Assembly: GCF_006538325.1 (NCBI RefSeq)
Contig: NZ_BJKK01000004.1
Coordinates: forward strand, 248,001 to 312,000
DNA from: Alteromonas sp. KUL42
Lineage (GTDB): Bacteria; Pseudomonadota; Gammaproteobacteria; Enterobacterales; Alteromonadaceae
Length of the DNA stretch: 64,000 nt
Reading direction: 5' to 3'
Below, piece after piece: positions 55,316 through 64,000 of this stretch. Position numbers and translations under genes: made by a program. The notes under the pieces were generated by a model, which did no database searches, was not told the DNA's origin, and worked only from the letters and a program-made list of their open reading frames with translations. The number at the start of each line of letters is the position of its first letter. Within the stretch, counting starts at the first letter, position 1.

Positions 55316-56182
55316 TTAAGCTTCAAACTTATGGGCGTGGTACGCTTTTATTGCTTTCTCCCACACTTCGCCAACGTCACCTGAACCAATAGTTTTGCCA
55401 TTCACTTCAACAACAGGGGCAACTTCTTTGCTCGATGAGGTTAGCCACACTTCATCTGCGCTAAGCAGACTTTCTTTTGAGAACCACGTTTCCTTAACGT
55501 CTAAGCCTACACTCGCAAACGCTTCTAGCGCGATAGCACGGGTAATTCCTGGCAATAATTCATGATTTAGCGGTGGTGTGTAAATAACACCGTCTTTCAC
55601 CATAAATACATTGCATGAGCTGGCTTCGGTAATATTGCCATCTTGATTGTAAAGAATGGTTTCATTTACCCCTGCATCAACGCCTTGTTGAAAGTGCATA
55701 ACATTGCCCAGTAATGACGTTGATTTTATGTGACAACGCTGCCAACGTTTGTCTTGCTCTAGCGCGACCTTTAACGGTTTTACGTCAGTACGAGATACTA
55801 CCTGGGGCGGCGCAATCTCAAAGACAAAACCAAACACAGTAGGTGCAATGTTGCTTGGATAAGCGTGAAAGCGCTTGGTATCGGTTCCTCGACTAACGTG
55901 TAAATACACACCAATATTGCTGCTTGTAAAGCTAGCAGAATTCTTCGCAACAAGATTCGTCACTATGTCACGCCATGCCTCTTTGTCGTAAGGGTTATCT
56001 ATGCCAATTGCACGTAAACCTTCTGCCATTCGCGCTGCATGACCATTGAAACCTACCGGATTTCCACTGTATGTTGGAATAACCTCATAGATACCGTCAC
56101 CGAACAGAAAACCTCTGTCCATGGGCGAAATTTTCGCTTCTGATAGCGGTAAAAAATCACCATTTAAAAATGCAGTTGTCAC
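55316..56182 (-). CDS. Class IV aminotransferase (D-amino-acid aminotransferase/BCAT-like)
   Basis: A 288-residue fold-type IV PLP enzyme. SPMDRGFLFGDGIYEVIPTY is the family's N-terminal motif; the PLP lysine lies in CHIKSTSLLGNV; NITEASSCNVFMV and LPGITRAIAL follow. Specificity among branched-chain, D-amino acid and related activities is not decidable by eye. Its start overlaps pxpC by 4 bases, so it is coupled to 5-oxoproline breakdown, a less usual partner. Confidence 0.92.
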   Translation of the reverse strand: MTTAFLNGDFLPLSEAKISPMDRGFLFGDGIYEVIPTYSGNPVGFNGHAARMAEGLRAIGIDNPYDKEAWRDIVTNLVAKNSASFTSSNIGVYLHVSRGTDTKRFHAYPSNIAPTVFGFVFEIAPPQVVSRTDVKPLKVALEQDKRWQRCHIKSTSLLGNVMHFQQGVDAGVNETILYNQDGNITEASSCNVFMVKDGVIYTPPLNHELLPGITRAIALEAFASVGLDVKETWFSKESLLSADEVWLTSSSKEVAPVVEVNGKTIGSGDVGEVWEKAIKAYHAHKFEA

Positions 56183-57132
56183 AGTAAATTTCCTTGTAGA
56201 GTACGAAGGCGATTAATGGAAAGTAACATGTCCGCCCTCGCTGCTTCGTGGTCTTGAAAAGTAAAATGTATATGTTCGCCCGGTACCGCTTGAGCAAGTC
56301 GGTTTAAATCAACGGGGCTTACACACCCGAGTTTGGGGTATCCCCCTAAGGTTTGTCTGTCTCTCATCATCACAATCGGCTGCCCATCTGGCGGTATTTG
56401 AATGGCACCTGTGTGAATAGCTTCTGAACGCATGGCCGTAATAGTTGATGAAACACCAGGCCCTTCTAATCGATATCCCATCCGATCTATGGATGAAGAT
56501 ACGGTATACCTACTGCTAACAAAAAGTTGCTGGGCAGCACGACTAAACGCTTCAAATTGATAACCAGGAATAACACTGATGGGTTTGTCTCTCTGGTAAT
56601 CAGGCTGAAAAGCTTTAGGTAACACCCTTTCGCGCGTCACACCTTTCACATTCACTACGTTATTTGCACTTATTTCAATATGATCACCAAAGGTAAGTGG
56701 ACGTCCATCATTAGTTAAACCACCCAGTTTCTCTCGCATGACCGTGCATGCGCTGCCTGCCACCAAAGGCACATTCCAACCGCCACCAATTGCCAAATAG
56801 CTTTTAGAACCTAGCGTTTGACTGCCAAACTTAATTTCATCACAAGCATTTACACGCACGCTGGCGTAAGTTGGTTGCTCAATACCGTTAACAGTTAACG
56901 TTACATTTCTGCCCGTTACCGCTATAACGCAGGGGCTATCTACATCTAGTGTCACTTCACCTATGGCCTCAATACACGGCGTATTATCAAGATTAAACGC
57001 AAGAAAGTTGGCCCATGAATAAGCCTCTGTATCCATAGGACCAGACTGACAAAATCCTTCCCGCTGACGACCTTGCCTGCCACCATCAACGACAAGGCTC
57101 AACAGCCCTTTATTCTTAATCTCAATTTTCAT
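56179..57132 (-). CDS. pxpC: 5-oxoprolinase subunit PxpC (biotin-dependent carboxyltransferase family)
   Basis: A 317-residue protein. SGPMDTEAYSWANFLAFN, YLAIGGGW, ISVIPGYQFEAF, SSSIDRMGYRLEG and EAIHTGAIQIPPDGQPIVMM are the KipA/PxpC series. With PxpA and PxpB it opens 5-oxoproline to glutamate using ATP. Overlaps the end of pxpB by 11 bases. Confidence 0.95.
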   Translation of the reverse strand: MKIEIKNKGLLSLVVDGGRQGRQREGFCQSGPMDTEAYSWANFLAFNLDNTPCIEAIGEVTLDVDSPCVIAVTGRNVTLTVNGIEQPTYASVRVNACDEIKFGSQTLGSKSYLAIGGGWNVPLVAGSACTVMREKLGGLTNDGRPLTFGDHIEISANNVVNVKGVTRERVLPKAFQPDYQRDKPISVIPGYQFEAFSRAAQQLFVSSRYTVSSSIDRMGYRLEGPGVSSTITAMRSEAIHTGAIQIPPDGQPIVMMRDRQTLGGYPKLGCVSPVDLNRLAQAVPGEHIHFTFQDHEAARADMLLSINRLRTLQGNLL

Positions 57133-57970
57133 GGAAGCGTTTGAATTCCTCTTCGCTTATTGCTTTGAACTTAACTCTGTCACCTGCTTTTAGAAGGGAT
57201 GAACCTGCATCTGAACCGTGTAATACCATTTCCAAAGGTGTAAGCCCTAGTAAGTTCCAACCACCAGGAGATTCACTGGGATATACCGCTGTTTGTCTGT
57301 CAGCCAATGCAACTGCGCCTTTGGGCACGCGCTTTCGAGGTGTACTTAACCTTGCGCATTGCAACGCCTCAGGTACATCTCCCATATAGGCAAAGCCAGG
57401 TGCAAAACCCACCGCATACACTTTGTATTCCACACTGGTATGCAATGCGATGATGTCATCAACTGAAAGCGAGGTCTTTTCACTGACTTCACGTAAATCA
57501 TTGGCGTTTGGTGCGCCATACCAAACAGGAATTACCTTACATTTACTGCTATGCTCTGAAGGGCTACCAAGCTCTAATGCACTTTTATTTTTTCCACCAT
57601 CACTATCTACTTGCTCATAGTGAATGTCATTTGCAAGTTGAGAAAGCGCTAAGTAAACACCATGGCTGTCTATTGCTTCTACATTGAAAACCAGCAGCAT
57701 ACTGTCATACGACACCACGCATTCAACTAGCCATGACCAATTGTCTGTGCTTTTAATCGCCAACGCATTAGTACCGCTATGGCTATTGATTACACTTGCA
57801 GTTGCGGCTTCAGAGCTTATGGGGCAAGTAACAGCACGCTTTGCATCAATGGCCTTAAGCCACGTTTGGCAAGCGTCGTTCGCTTCATCTAGGCTTTCGC
57901 CTTTAAAATAAAGCATAATGGCATCTGCCCCAACGTTTACTAATTCCCTAATGCTGCCAAAAGGTTGCAT
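57122..57970 (-). CDS. pxpB: 5-oxoprolinase subunit PxpB (KipI family)
   Basis: A 282-residue protein. The C-terminal part has VYAVGFAPGFAYMGDVPEAL, STPRKRVPKGAVALADRQTA and SPGGWNLLG, the KipI/PxpB marks. It is about 50 residues longer than common PxpB, from an extra stretch in the middle (about 120-165, VDSDGGKNKSALELGSPSEH). This could be a variable loop. Acts with PxpA and PxpC. It follows pxpA after about 107 bases. Confidence 0.93.
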   Translation of the reverse strand: MQPFGSIRELVNVGADAIMLYFKGESLDEANDACQTWLKAIDAKRAVTCPISSEAATASVINSHSGTNALAIKSTDNWSWLVECVVSYDSMLLVFNVEAIDSHGVYLALSQLANDIHYEQVDSDGGKNKSALELGSPSEHSSKCKVIPVWYGAPNANDLREVSEKTSLSVDDIIALHTSVEYKVYAVGFAPGFAYMGDVPEALQCARLSTPRKRVPKGAVALADRQTAVYPSESPGGWNLLGLTPLEMVLHGSDAGSSLLKAGDRVKFKAISEEEFKRFHEN

Positions 57971-58077
57971 TCAGTTTCCTCAATAAATATGTCTTTCTCG
58001 GGTCTTTTTTATAGTTTTTTTGAGATCATTATCGGCAATGTCGTTTCATGATTGTGCTCTTCGACAAAAATCCAGTT

Positions 58078-58803
58078 TTACGACAATAATTGGCGAATTT
58101 TACGAGTGATCTCTACTGCGCCCTGTGTATCGCCATGTACGCATAATGTATCTGCTTCAACGGGAATAGTTTTGCCCGTTGATGAAGTAACTGTGCCAAA
58201 CTCTATAAGTTGCTTCGCTTGCTCAAATGCTTCGTTCTCTGTAAGTACAGCGCCTTGCAAAGTACGCGACGTTAATAACCCTTCATCGGTATATCGTCTA
58301 TCGGCAAAGGCTTCAAATAACAGCGATATGCCATAGCTATCAGCTTCTTTTTGTAGAGTCTCATTTTGATTTGTTGCCTGAACCATTAGGGACAAGTTTA
58401 CGTCAAATTCCGCAATACTTTGCATGACAACATGTCGCAGTTCACTATTTTTCATCATGTCGTTGTAAAGCGCACCGTGTGGCTTCACATAAGACAATGG
58501 CAAGTCAAACAGCGATGCCATACCAGCTAACGCGCTCACTTGATATTGAATAAGTGCGCTTAGCTCACTGGCTGGCAACTGCATACTTCGTCTGCCAAAC
58601 CCTTGCAAATCCGGGTACGAAGGATGCGCACCAATTGCAACATTGTGCGCTTTTGCTCGCGCAAGTGCATTTTTCATCACCAAAGGATCACCGGCGTGGA
58701 AACCACAGGCTATATTTGCTTGGTCAATTAATGCCATCATGGCGCTGTCTACCGGCATGGTCCATGCACCAAAACTCTCACCTAAATCGCAATTTAACTT
58801 CAT
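58078..58803 (-). CDS. pxpA: 5-oxoprolinase subunit PxpA (LamB/YcsF family)
   Basis: A 241-residue protein, the usual length. MKLNCDLGESFGAW, NIACGFHAGDP, GAHPSYPD and VKPHGALYN are family motifs with likely catalytic Asp and His residues. First gene of the pxpABC-aminotransferase unit. Glutathione breakdown can generate 5-oxoproline or glutamate, so ggt elsewhere in the window may link functionally. Confidence 0.95.
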   Translation of the reverse strand: MKLNCDLGESFGAWTMPVDSAMMALIDQANIACGFHAGDPLVMKNALARAKAHNVAIGAHPSYPDLQGFGRRSMQLPASELSALIQYQVSALAGMASLFDLPLSYVKPHGALYNDMMKNSELRHVVMQSIAEFDVNLSLMVQATNQNETLQKEADSYGISLLFEAFADRRYTDEGLLTSRTLQGAVLTENEAFEQAKQLIEFGTVTSSTGKTIPVEADTLCVHGDTQGAVEITRKIRQLLS

Positions 58804-58868
58804 AATGGTTTTGCTCTTAACCTCAATCCAGTATCATGTTACCTGTTCTTTTTAAAAAGTCAGTGCTA

Positions 58869-59750
58869 ATGATAAATATCGGAAAAATTAATACATTACG
58901 TGTGGTAGCCCAATACCCTTTTGGTTATGCGCTTGCGCCCATTATCGACAACGACAGTGATGTATATGAGGATCGCGAGCACGACGACACACCAACTGTC
59001 ACCCTCGCCATTGATGAAGTAACCACTCCCCTAGCCGATGGTCAACAAGTGGATGTTTTTGTTGCAACTGATCAGCGCGGCGATTTGTATGCCACCCTAA
59101 AAGTACCTCACATTTTGGTAGGCGAAACCAAAGTGTTAAAAGCGGTATCTGCAACCAATTTTGGTGCATTTTTTGACTGGGGCCTCGATAACGATTTGTT
59201 AGTTCCTAACGATTATCAAGCACAGCCAGTAAGTGCAGGCATGCATTACGTGGTGCACACCTTCTTTGATGACAAGACAAAGCGTATTTTAGGTGCCACT
59301 AAGTTACATTACTTTTTAAAAGAAGGTGGCGCGTATTTGAACGAAGGCGACAAGGTTGAGTGTTTAGTGTACGCCAAAACAGATCTTGGTTTTAAAGTGG
59401 TAATAAACCAACAAAACCTTGGCCTTATTTTCCACAGTGATGCATTCAAACCACTTAAAGTAGGACAAGCGACTGACGGTGTTATCAAAACTATCCGCCC
59501 AGATGGCAAAGTTGACGTGGCTTTACAACGTGTTGATAAAAGTGGTCGCGATGAACTACAGCAGGCCATACTTGATGACCTTGAGGCCCATGGCGGCATT
59601 TCAACATTAACTGACAAGAGTGCACCAGACGCTATCTATTCACATTTTAATGTAAGTAAAGCGGCTTACAAAAAAGCATTAGGGGCTTTGTATAAGCAAA
59701 AGAAAATAACCCTTGCTCCTGATGCAATAAGGCTCAATAAGGCCAATTAA
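58869..59750 (+). CDS. cvfB: CvfB/YitL-like S1 RNA-binding protein
   Basis: A 293-residue protein with several S1-like domains: residues 1-60 (MINIGKINTLRVVAQYPFGY), then FGAFFDWGLDNDLLVP, a further one ending at VDVALQRVDKSGRDEL, and a C-terminal winged helix (SHFNVSKAAYKKALGALYKQ). This matches the CvfB family of RNA-binding proteins. The ATG at 58869 is chosen over one at 58836. It diverges from pxpA with a 65-base gap. Confidence 0.92.
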   Translation: MINIGKINTLRVVAQYPFGYALAPIIDNDSDVYEDREHDDTPTVTLAIDEVTTPLADGQQVDVFVATDQRGDLYATLKVPHILVGETKVLKAVSATNFGAFFDWGLDNDLLVPNDYQAQPVSAGMHYVVHTFFDDKTKRILGATKLHYFLKEGGAYLNEGDKVECLVYAKTDLGFKVVINQQNLGLIFHSDAFKPLKVGQATDGVIKTIRPDGKVDVALQRVDKSGRDELQQAILDDLEAHGGISTLTDKSAPDAIYSHFNVSKAAYKKALGALYKQKKITLAPDAIRLNKAN

Positions 59751-59757
59751 TCAACCG

Positions 59758-59783
59758 AGTTTGAGCGTCGTCAATCTCAAACT
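59758..59783 (+). terminator. Weak hairpin after cvfB
   Basis: AGTTTGAG and CTCAAACT form an 8-bp stem with a 10-base loop. T's follow only after a few bases, so termination may be partial, and it may instead affect the downstream osmC-type gene. Confidence 0.35.
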
Positions 59784-59823
59784 GGTTGCCTCCTTTTTAC
59801 AAAAATAGACGTTAGGAAAGACT

Positions 59824-60216
59824 ATGAAAGCACGTGTATCGTGGGATAAAGATCTCACTTTTACTGGAACTACCGACTCGGGCTATAAAACCGTTATGGA
59901 TGGTAACGGCAATGCCATTTCACCAATGGAATCAGTACTGGTTGCAGTGGGTGCGTGTTCGAGTATCGATGTTGTTGATATTTTGAAAAAAGGACGCAAC
60001 GAGGTGATCTCTTGTGACTGTGAACTTGACGCTGAGCGCGCTGAAGAACCACCTCGCGTTTTTACCAAAATTCACGCGCATTACACGGTTAAAGGTCAAG
60101 ATATCAGTGAAAAAGCACTGGCACGGGCAGTGCAGCTTTCTGCGGAAAAATATTGTTCAGTAATGTTAATGCTTACGGGCAATGTGGAAGTAACCACCAG
60201 CTATACCTTGCTGTGA
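59824..60216 (+). CDS. OsmC/YhfA family protein
   Basis: A 130-residue protein. Two cysteines of the family are present: one in VGACSSIDVVDIL and one in EKYCSVMLML. OsmC-type members reduce organic hydroperoxides through this Cys pair; the YhfA branch has no established activity. It is cytoplasmic. RBS GAAAG just upstream; terminator follows. Confidence 0.9.
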   Translation: MKARVSWDKDLTFTGTTDSGYKTVMDGNGNAISPMESVLVAVGACSSIDVVDILKKGRNEVISCDCELDAERAEEPPRVFTKIHAHYTVKGQDISEKALARAVQLSAEKYCSVMLMLTGNVEVTTSYTLL

Positions 60217-60285
60217 TCGTCTGTAAGGCACACAAATTTAGTCTAAAGCTTACTGAATTGGCGAAATGCGCCAACCAATAGTGAT

Positions 60286-60314
60286 AAAAGCCAACACCTT
60301 GTGTTGGCTTTTTT
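60286..60314 (+). terminator. Hairpin terminator of the OsmC-type gene
   Basis: GCCAACAC and GTGTTGGC form a stem with loop CTT, preceded by A's and followed by six T's. Confidence 0.9.
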
Positions 60315-60444
60315 GTTTTTGGCAATAGAAAAACCACTAAACCATTGAAATATAAACAATTTAACATTTAATAACATCTTTGGCATATTAGCTGCTGTGT
60401 AGGGTCATTATTATATAACGACAACAACGCTAGGGTTTTTGACC

Positions 60445-61554
60445 ATGGATACTACACTTCACACAACGCCAGTTTTCACTTCATCTTCATTACGTCGCCT
60501 TATTATTGGTGGCAGTATGATTGCCCTTTCTATCTCGCTTAGTGCATGTTCAGACGCAGATGCCGTAGATGCCGCTGACAAGGTTAATACAGCAGAAGAA
60601 ACCGTTTTTGCTATTCCCGTTGAAACACAAAATATTACTACCGGCGACATCACTTCAACTTACGACACTACGGCTATTCTTGAAGCCAAAGAAGAAGCCT
60701 TTGTTGTTGCAAGAGCCTCAGGGATCATTGAAGAGATTTACGTAGAAGAAGGTGATTATGTTGAAAAAGGTCAGGCACTCGCCCAGCTTGATAAACGTCG
60801 TTATGAACTGAGCTTATCAAAAGCAATTGCTGATTTAACAGGCATTGAAAGTGAGCTAGACAAAGTCAATAAAGTGTACTCTAAAAAACTTATCAGCGAC
60901 GACGCTTATGACAAGCTCAAGTCCCAATATGAGTCGGCTAAAGCCTCGGTACGTCTAGCTGAGCTTGATTTAAAAGAAACCACAATTACCGCACCTATCA
61001 GTGGTTTTGTTGCTTCACGCAACGCCAAAGTGGGTAACCTTACTGAGTCATTCCAGCGTGAACGCATGTTCCACATTGTGCAGCAACGCAGCCTTCAGGG
61101 TATTGTTTATCTGCCTGAAAATGAACTGCGTAATGTGGTAGTTGGGCAAGTAGCCAAACTAACGGTTACTGCTTTAGGCGATCAAACACTTTCTGCCAAT
61201 GTTGAGCGTATCAGCCCAGTGATTGATGCAACAACCGGCACCTTCAAAGTTACTCTCAATGTACCTAATGAAGAGCATCAATTAAAAGCAGGTATGTTTA
61301 CTGATGTGTCTCTTGAATATGCTACGCACGTCAACACCACCCTACTCCCACGAAAAGCCCTTGTGACTATTGATAATAGCCACAGTGTGTTTGTGGTAGA
61401 CAATGGCAAGGTTCGCAAAGTAGACGTTTCGACAGGTTTTGAAAACAATGAAGTGGTGGAAGTCGTCAATGGCTTAAAAGGAAACGAAGAAGTAGTGACC
61501 GCAGGGCATCACAACTTAAAAGACAGCGCACCAGTTGAAGTTGTGAATAGCTAA
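60445..61554 (+). CDS. RND pump adaptor (membrane fusion protein), lipoprotein
   Basis: A 369-residue HlyD-type adaptor. The lipobox is SLSAC at about residue 35, with Ser after the Cys. A first lipoyl half (IIEEIYVEEGDYVEKGQALA), a coiled-coil hairpin (about 110-165), then ETTITAPISGFVASR and a beta-barrel. It forms a unit with the pump gene 26 bases downstream. ATG 60445 is chosen; the TTG at 60439 lacks support. Confidence 0.92.
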   Translation: MDTTLHTTPVFTSSSLRRLIIGGSMIALSISLSACSDADAVDAADKVNTAEETVFAIPVETQNITTGDITSTYDTTAILEAKEEAFVVARASGIIEEIYVEEGDYVEKGQALAQLDKRRYELSLSKAIADLTGIESELDKVNKVYSKKLISDDAYDKLKSQYESAKASVRLAELDLKETTITAPISGFVASRNAKVGNLTESFQRERMFHIVQQRSLQGIVYLPENELRNVVVGQVAKLTVTALGDQTLSANVERISPVIDATTGTFKVTLNVPNEEHQLKAGMFTDVSLEYATHVNTTLLPRKALVTIDNSHSVFVVDNGKVRKVDVSTGFENNEVVEVVNGLKGNEEVVTAGHHNLKDSAPVEVVNS

Positions 61555-61580
61555 TTTGGGCTTAACAAGGAGTTATTATT

Positions 61581-64000
61581 ATGCGCATTGTCGATATTGC
61601 TGTTAAACGCCCTGTTGCTGTTTCTATGTTTACCTTCGCCGTGCTGCTTTTCGGCATGGTTTCATTAGGTCGCTTATCGGTAAACTTGTTACCCGATTTG
61701 TCCTATCCAACGTTAACCATCCGCACCGATTATGATGGCGCTGCACCCGCCGAGGTAGAGCAATTAGTCTCCAAACCCATCGAGGAAGCAATTGGCGTGG
61801 TAAAGGGCGTAAGAAAAGTGACTTCTACGTCGCGTGCCGGTCAATCTGACGTTGTGCTAGCATTTGCTTGGGGTACGGATATGGATTTTGCCAGCCTTGA
61901 AGTACGCGAGAAACTGGATGTCTTGCAGTTGCCACTGGACATCGAGAAGCCAAGACTTCTGCGTTTTAACCCAAGCCTTGACCCTGTTATTAAGCTAGGA
62001 CTTACCACTAACAGTGAGTCTGGAAGCCTCACCGTTGCGCAAATGAAACGCCTGCGCTTATATGCTGAACAACAAGTTAAGCGCACATTAGAGTCGGTGG
62101 AAGGAGTAGCCGCAGTTCGCGTGGGTGGCGGCTTAGAAAACGAAATTCATATTCTTATCGACCAACAAAAAGCTAGCCAGCTTTCTATTCCAGTAACGAG
62201 CATTATCGACCGTATTAGTGCTGAAAACGTCAACGCTGCCGGTGGGCGTATCGACAATGCCGCACAAGCATTCTTAGTGCGTACACTGAATCAATTTGAA
62301 AGCTTAAATGATATTGAAAATTTATTCATTGGCCGCTTTGAAGGCAAAAACATTCAGCTAAAAGACGTGGCAACGGTACAAAGTGCCTACAAAGACCGAG
62401 ATGTAGTTACCCGTTTTAATGGTAATGAAGGCGTTGAAATTGCCATTTATAAGGAAGGTGATGCCAATGCGGTTGATGTGGCGAAGCGTATCGACAGTCG
62501 CTTAAACGAAGTGAATCAGAATCTGCCTAGCGATTATCAACTGGCGCAAATTTACGACCAAAGCGTGTTTATCAAACAGGCAATCGACAGTGTGAAATCC
62601 GCAGCAATCATGGGCGGCATACTCGCCATGTTGGTGCTTTATCTTTTCCTTAGAGATTTCTGGGCGACAATAATTATTTCGGTCTCGATTCCGGTTTCGG
62701 TCATTGCTACCTTCAACCTAATGTACGCCAATGACATTAGCCTTAACATGATGAGTTTAGGCGGAATCGCACTGGCGGTGGGGTTACTTGTCGATAACAG
62801 CATTGTGGTGCTTGAAAATATTGATCGCCATAAAAAGCAAAAACGTGCTCTTGATACAAGCAACAATGATGACAATGCTGCCAGTGAAGGCACCAAAGAA
62901 GTATCAGGTGCTATTGTGGCATCAACCCTTACAACAATGGCGGTATTTGTGCCGCTCATTTTTGTGGAAGGTATTGCAGGCCAGCTATTTAGGGATCAAG
63001 CACTTACCGTATCATTTGCGCTCGCCGCGTCATTAGTGGTTGCACTGACACTCATTCCGGCAATGGCTCATAAAACGAAAAAGCAACAACTCGACCACGA
63101 AGATACCTTCACTGCTGAAGCGCCAGCCAAGCCAACTACCTTATTAGGTAAAATTTGGTATGTAATTACGTTTCCCGTGCGTTTTGTTTTCAAACTGGCA
63201 TTTGTATACCTTCCTGCAGCATTGGCAACCTTGTTAATTGGTGCTTGGCATATCATCGCCAAAGGGCTAAATATTCTGTTTAAACCCCTTATTTGGGTTT
63301 TCAACAAAGGTTTCGATTTACTTGCCATTGCTTATGAAAAGTTACTTCTTGCCAGTTTAAAAGCCCGTGCACTTGTTATTACCACAGCACTTTTACTGGC
63401 AGGCGGTGCAGTATTGCTTGTACCCAAGTTAGGTATGGAACTTATCCCTACACTTTCTCAAGGCGAGTTTTCAGTAGAGGTTACGCTACCCGCTGGCTCT
63501 CCATTGGCTCGTACAGACGAGGTTATCAACGAACTTGCGAACATTGCCATGTCTACCAGTGAATCGAAGGTTCTGCGTACTTATGCCATGTCTGGTACGG
63601 GTAGTTTGATCAGCGCCGCACCGAATCAAGGTGGAGATCACTGGGGTAGATTGAATATTGTTATGGTACCAAACGCGAGCAAAGCTGACATGCTTGAGGT
63701 TAAAGCATCACTACGTGAAGTACTGTCATCAAAACCCAACGTACAAGCAACCTTCTCTGAGCCTGAGTTATTTAGTTTCGCCGCTCCCATTCAAATAGAA
63801 ATCGCTGGATACGATTTAAATCAACTACAGCAATATGGTGCAACTATTGGTGCGTCACTTTCTGCGTACCCCAATTTTGCTGACGTCACAACCAGTATCC
63901 GCGATGGCAACCCAGAACTAAAGATTGCCTTCCATCACGCCAAACTGGCAAGACTAGATCTTGATGCGGCAACGGTGTCTGAACTCATTGCCGCCAAAGT
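61581..64000 (+). CDS. RND efflux pump inner-membrane subunit, cut by the window edge
   Basis: Starts at ATG 61581 after AAGGAG and reads MRIVDIAVKRPVAVSMFTFA without a stop to base 64000, giving at least 806 residues; RND pumps have about 1030. It has the first periplasmic domain, VLLFGMVSLGRLSVNLLPDL near the N terminus, and a helix carrying LGGIALAVGLLVDNSIVVLE. No frameshift is seen in this part, in contrast to the pump at 39-42 kb. Substrate unknown. Confidence 0.93.
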   Translation, partial: MRIVDIAVKRPVAVSMFTFAVLLFGMVSLGRLSVNLLPDLSYPTLTIRTDYDGAAPAEVEQLVSKPIEEAIGVVKGVRKVTSTSRAGQSDVVLAFAWGTDMDFASLEVREKLDVLQLPLDIEKPRLLRFNPSLDPVIKLGLTTNSESGSLTVAQMKRLRLYAEQQVKRTLESVEGVAAVRVGGGLENEIHILIDQQKASQLSIPVTSIIDRISAENVNAAGGRIDNAAQAFLVRTLNQFESLNDIENLFIGRFEGKNIQLKDVATVQSAYKDRDVVTRFNGNEGVEIAIYKEGDANAVDVAKRIDSRLNEVNQNLPSDYQLAQIYDQSVFIKQAIDSVKSAAIMGGILAMLVLYLFLRDFWATIIISVSIPVSVIATFNLMYANDISLNMMSLGGIALAVGLLVDNSIVVLENIDRHKKQKRALDTSNNDDNAASEGTKEVSGAIVASTLTTMAVFVPLIFVEGIAGQLFRDQALTVSFALAASLVVALTLIPAMAHKTKKQQLDHEDTFTAEAPAKPTTLLGKIWYVITFPVRFVFKLAFVYLPAALATLLIGAWHIIAKGLNILFKPLIWVFNKGFDLLAIAYEKLLLASLKARALVITTALLLAGGAVLLVPKLGMELIPTLSQGEFSVEVTLPAGSPLARTDEVINELANIAMSTSESKVLRTYAMSGTGSLISAAPNQGGDHWGRLNIVMVPNASKADMLEVKASLREVLSSKPNVQATFSEPELFSFAAPIQIEIAGYDLNQLQQYGATIGASLSAYPNFADVTTSIRDGNPELKIAFHHAKLARLDLDAATVSELIAAK

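Noticed and set aside
1-64000. CRISPR arrays, tRNA or rRNA genes, insertion sequences
   Set aside because: No regularly spaced repeats, cloverleaf sequences or transposase-like frames were found.

Overview
The window looks like chromosomal DNA from a marine gammaproteobacterium close to Alteromonas (Alteromonadaceae). This is inferred from moderate GC content and gene content: a rhombosortase, secreted S9 peptidases, a TonB-dependent receptor, two RND pumps, long-chain flavodoxin with Fur, ETF genes with ETF-QO, and chemoreceptors without a C-terminal tether. No rRNA, tRNA, CRISPR array, transposase or integrase was seen.

Region 1 (1 to about 3.3 kb, perhaps to 6.7 kb) is the distal part of a mobile integron cassette array. 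Small plus-strand genes, most with an AAGGAAG-like ribosome site, are separated by attC-like sites at about 173-248, 553-657, 1696-1802 and 3198-3271. The cargo is a small membrane protein, secreted or lipoproteins, a GNAT acetyltransferase, a P-loop kinase-like protein and a VOC (glyoxalase-fold) protein. The integrase would be expected left of base 1. After the last clear attC come an isolated TonB C-terminal-domain lipoprotein, a membrane/coiled-coil protein, a second acetyltransferase and a lipoprotein gene with a stop codon inside its signal peptide.

Region 2 (6.7-26 kb) is ordinary chromosome: gamma-glutamyltransferase, enoyl-CoA hydratase, rhombosortase, DPP-IV-like peptidase, glutathione peroxidase, azoreductase, a large DUF4397/CHRD lipoprotein, a Cys/Met-metabolism PLP enzyme, an acyltransferase, an NRDE/TANGO2 protein, aspartate/aromatic aminotransferase and a dCache chemoreceptor.

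Region 3 (26-34 kb) holds a possible degenerate HD-GYP-like protein and a minus-strand operon (acyl-CoA dehydrogenase, CurA-type reductase, two SDRs, YaiI). This operon diverges from a GlxA-type AraC regulator across a palindromic operator-like region.

Region 4 (34-44 kb) has a TonB-dependent receptor, a prolyl oligopeptidase and an RND pump with its adaptor. Both the receptor and the pump carry single-base frameshifts in A/T runs.

Region 5 (44-50.3 kb) has etfBA diverging from ETF-QO, with two palindromes resembling LiuR sites between them, then an H-NS protein, YbfF, a DUF2788 protein and FldA.

Region 6 (50.3-54.5 kb) separates fldA from fur. It contains a serine hydrolase and a MarR regulator whose promoter lies inside a striking nested palindrome, plus a chemoreceptor.

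Region 7 (54.7-64 kb) has fur, a pxpABC 5-oxoprolinase operon with a class IV aminotransferase, CvfB, an OsmC protein, and a second RND adaptor and pump; the pump runs off the right edge.

One theme crosses the window: three genes each lack or carry exactly one base in a short A/T run (1825, 34128, 40696) and a fourth has an in-frame stop (5680). This is either a cluster of decaying genes or residual sequencing error, and raw reads are needed to tell.
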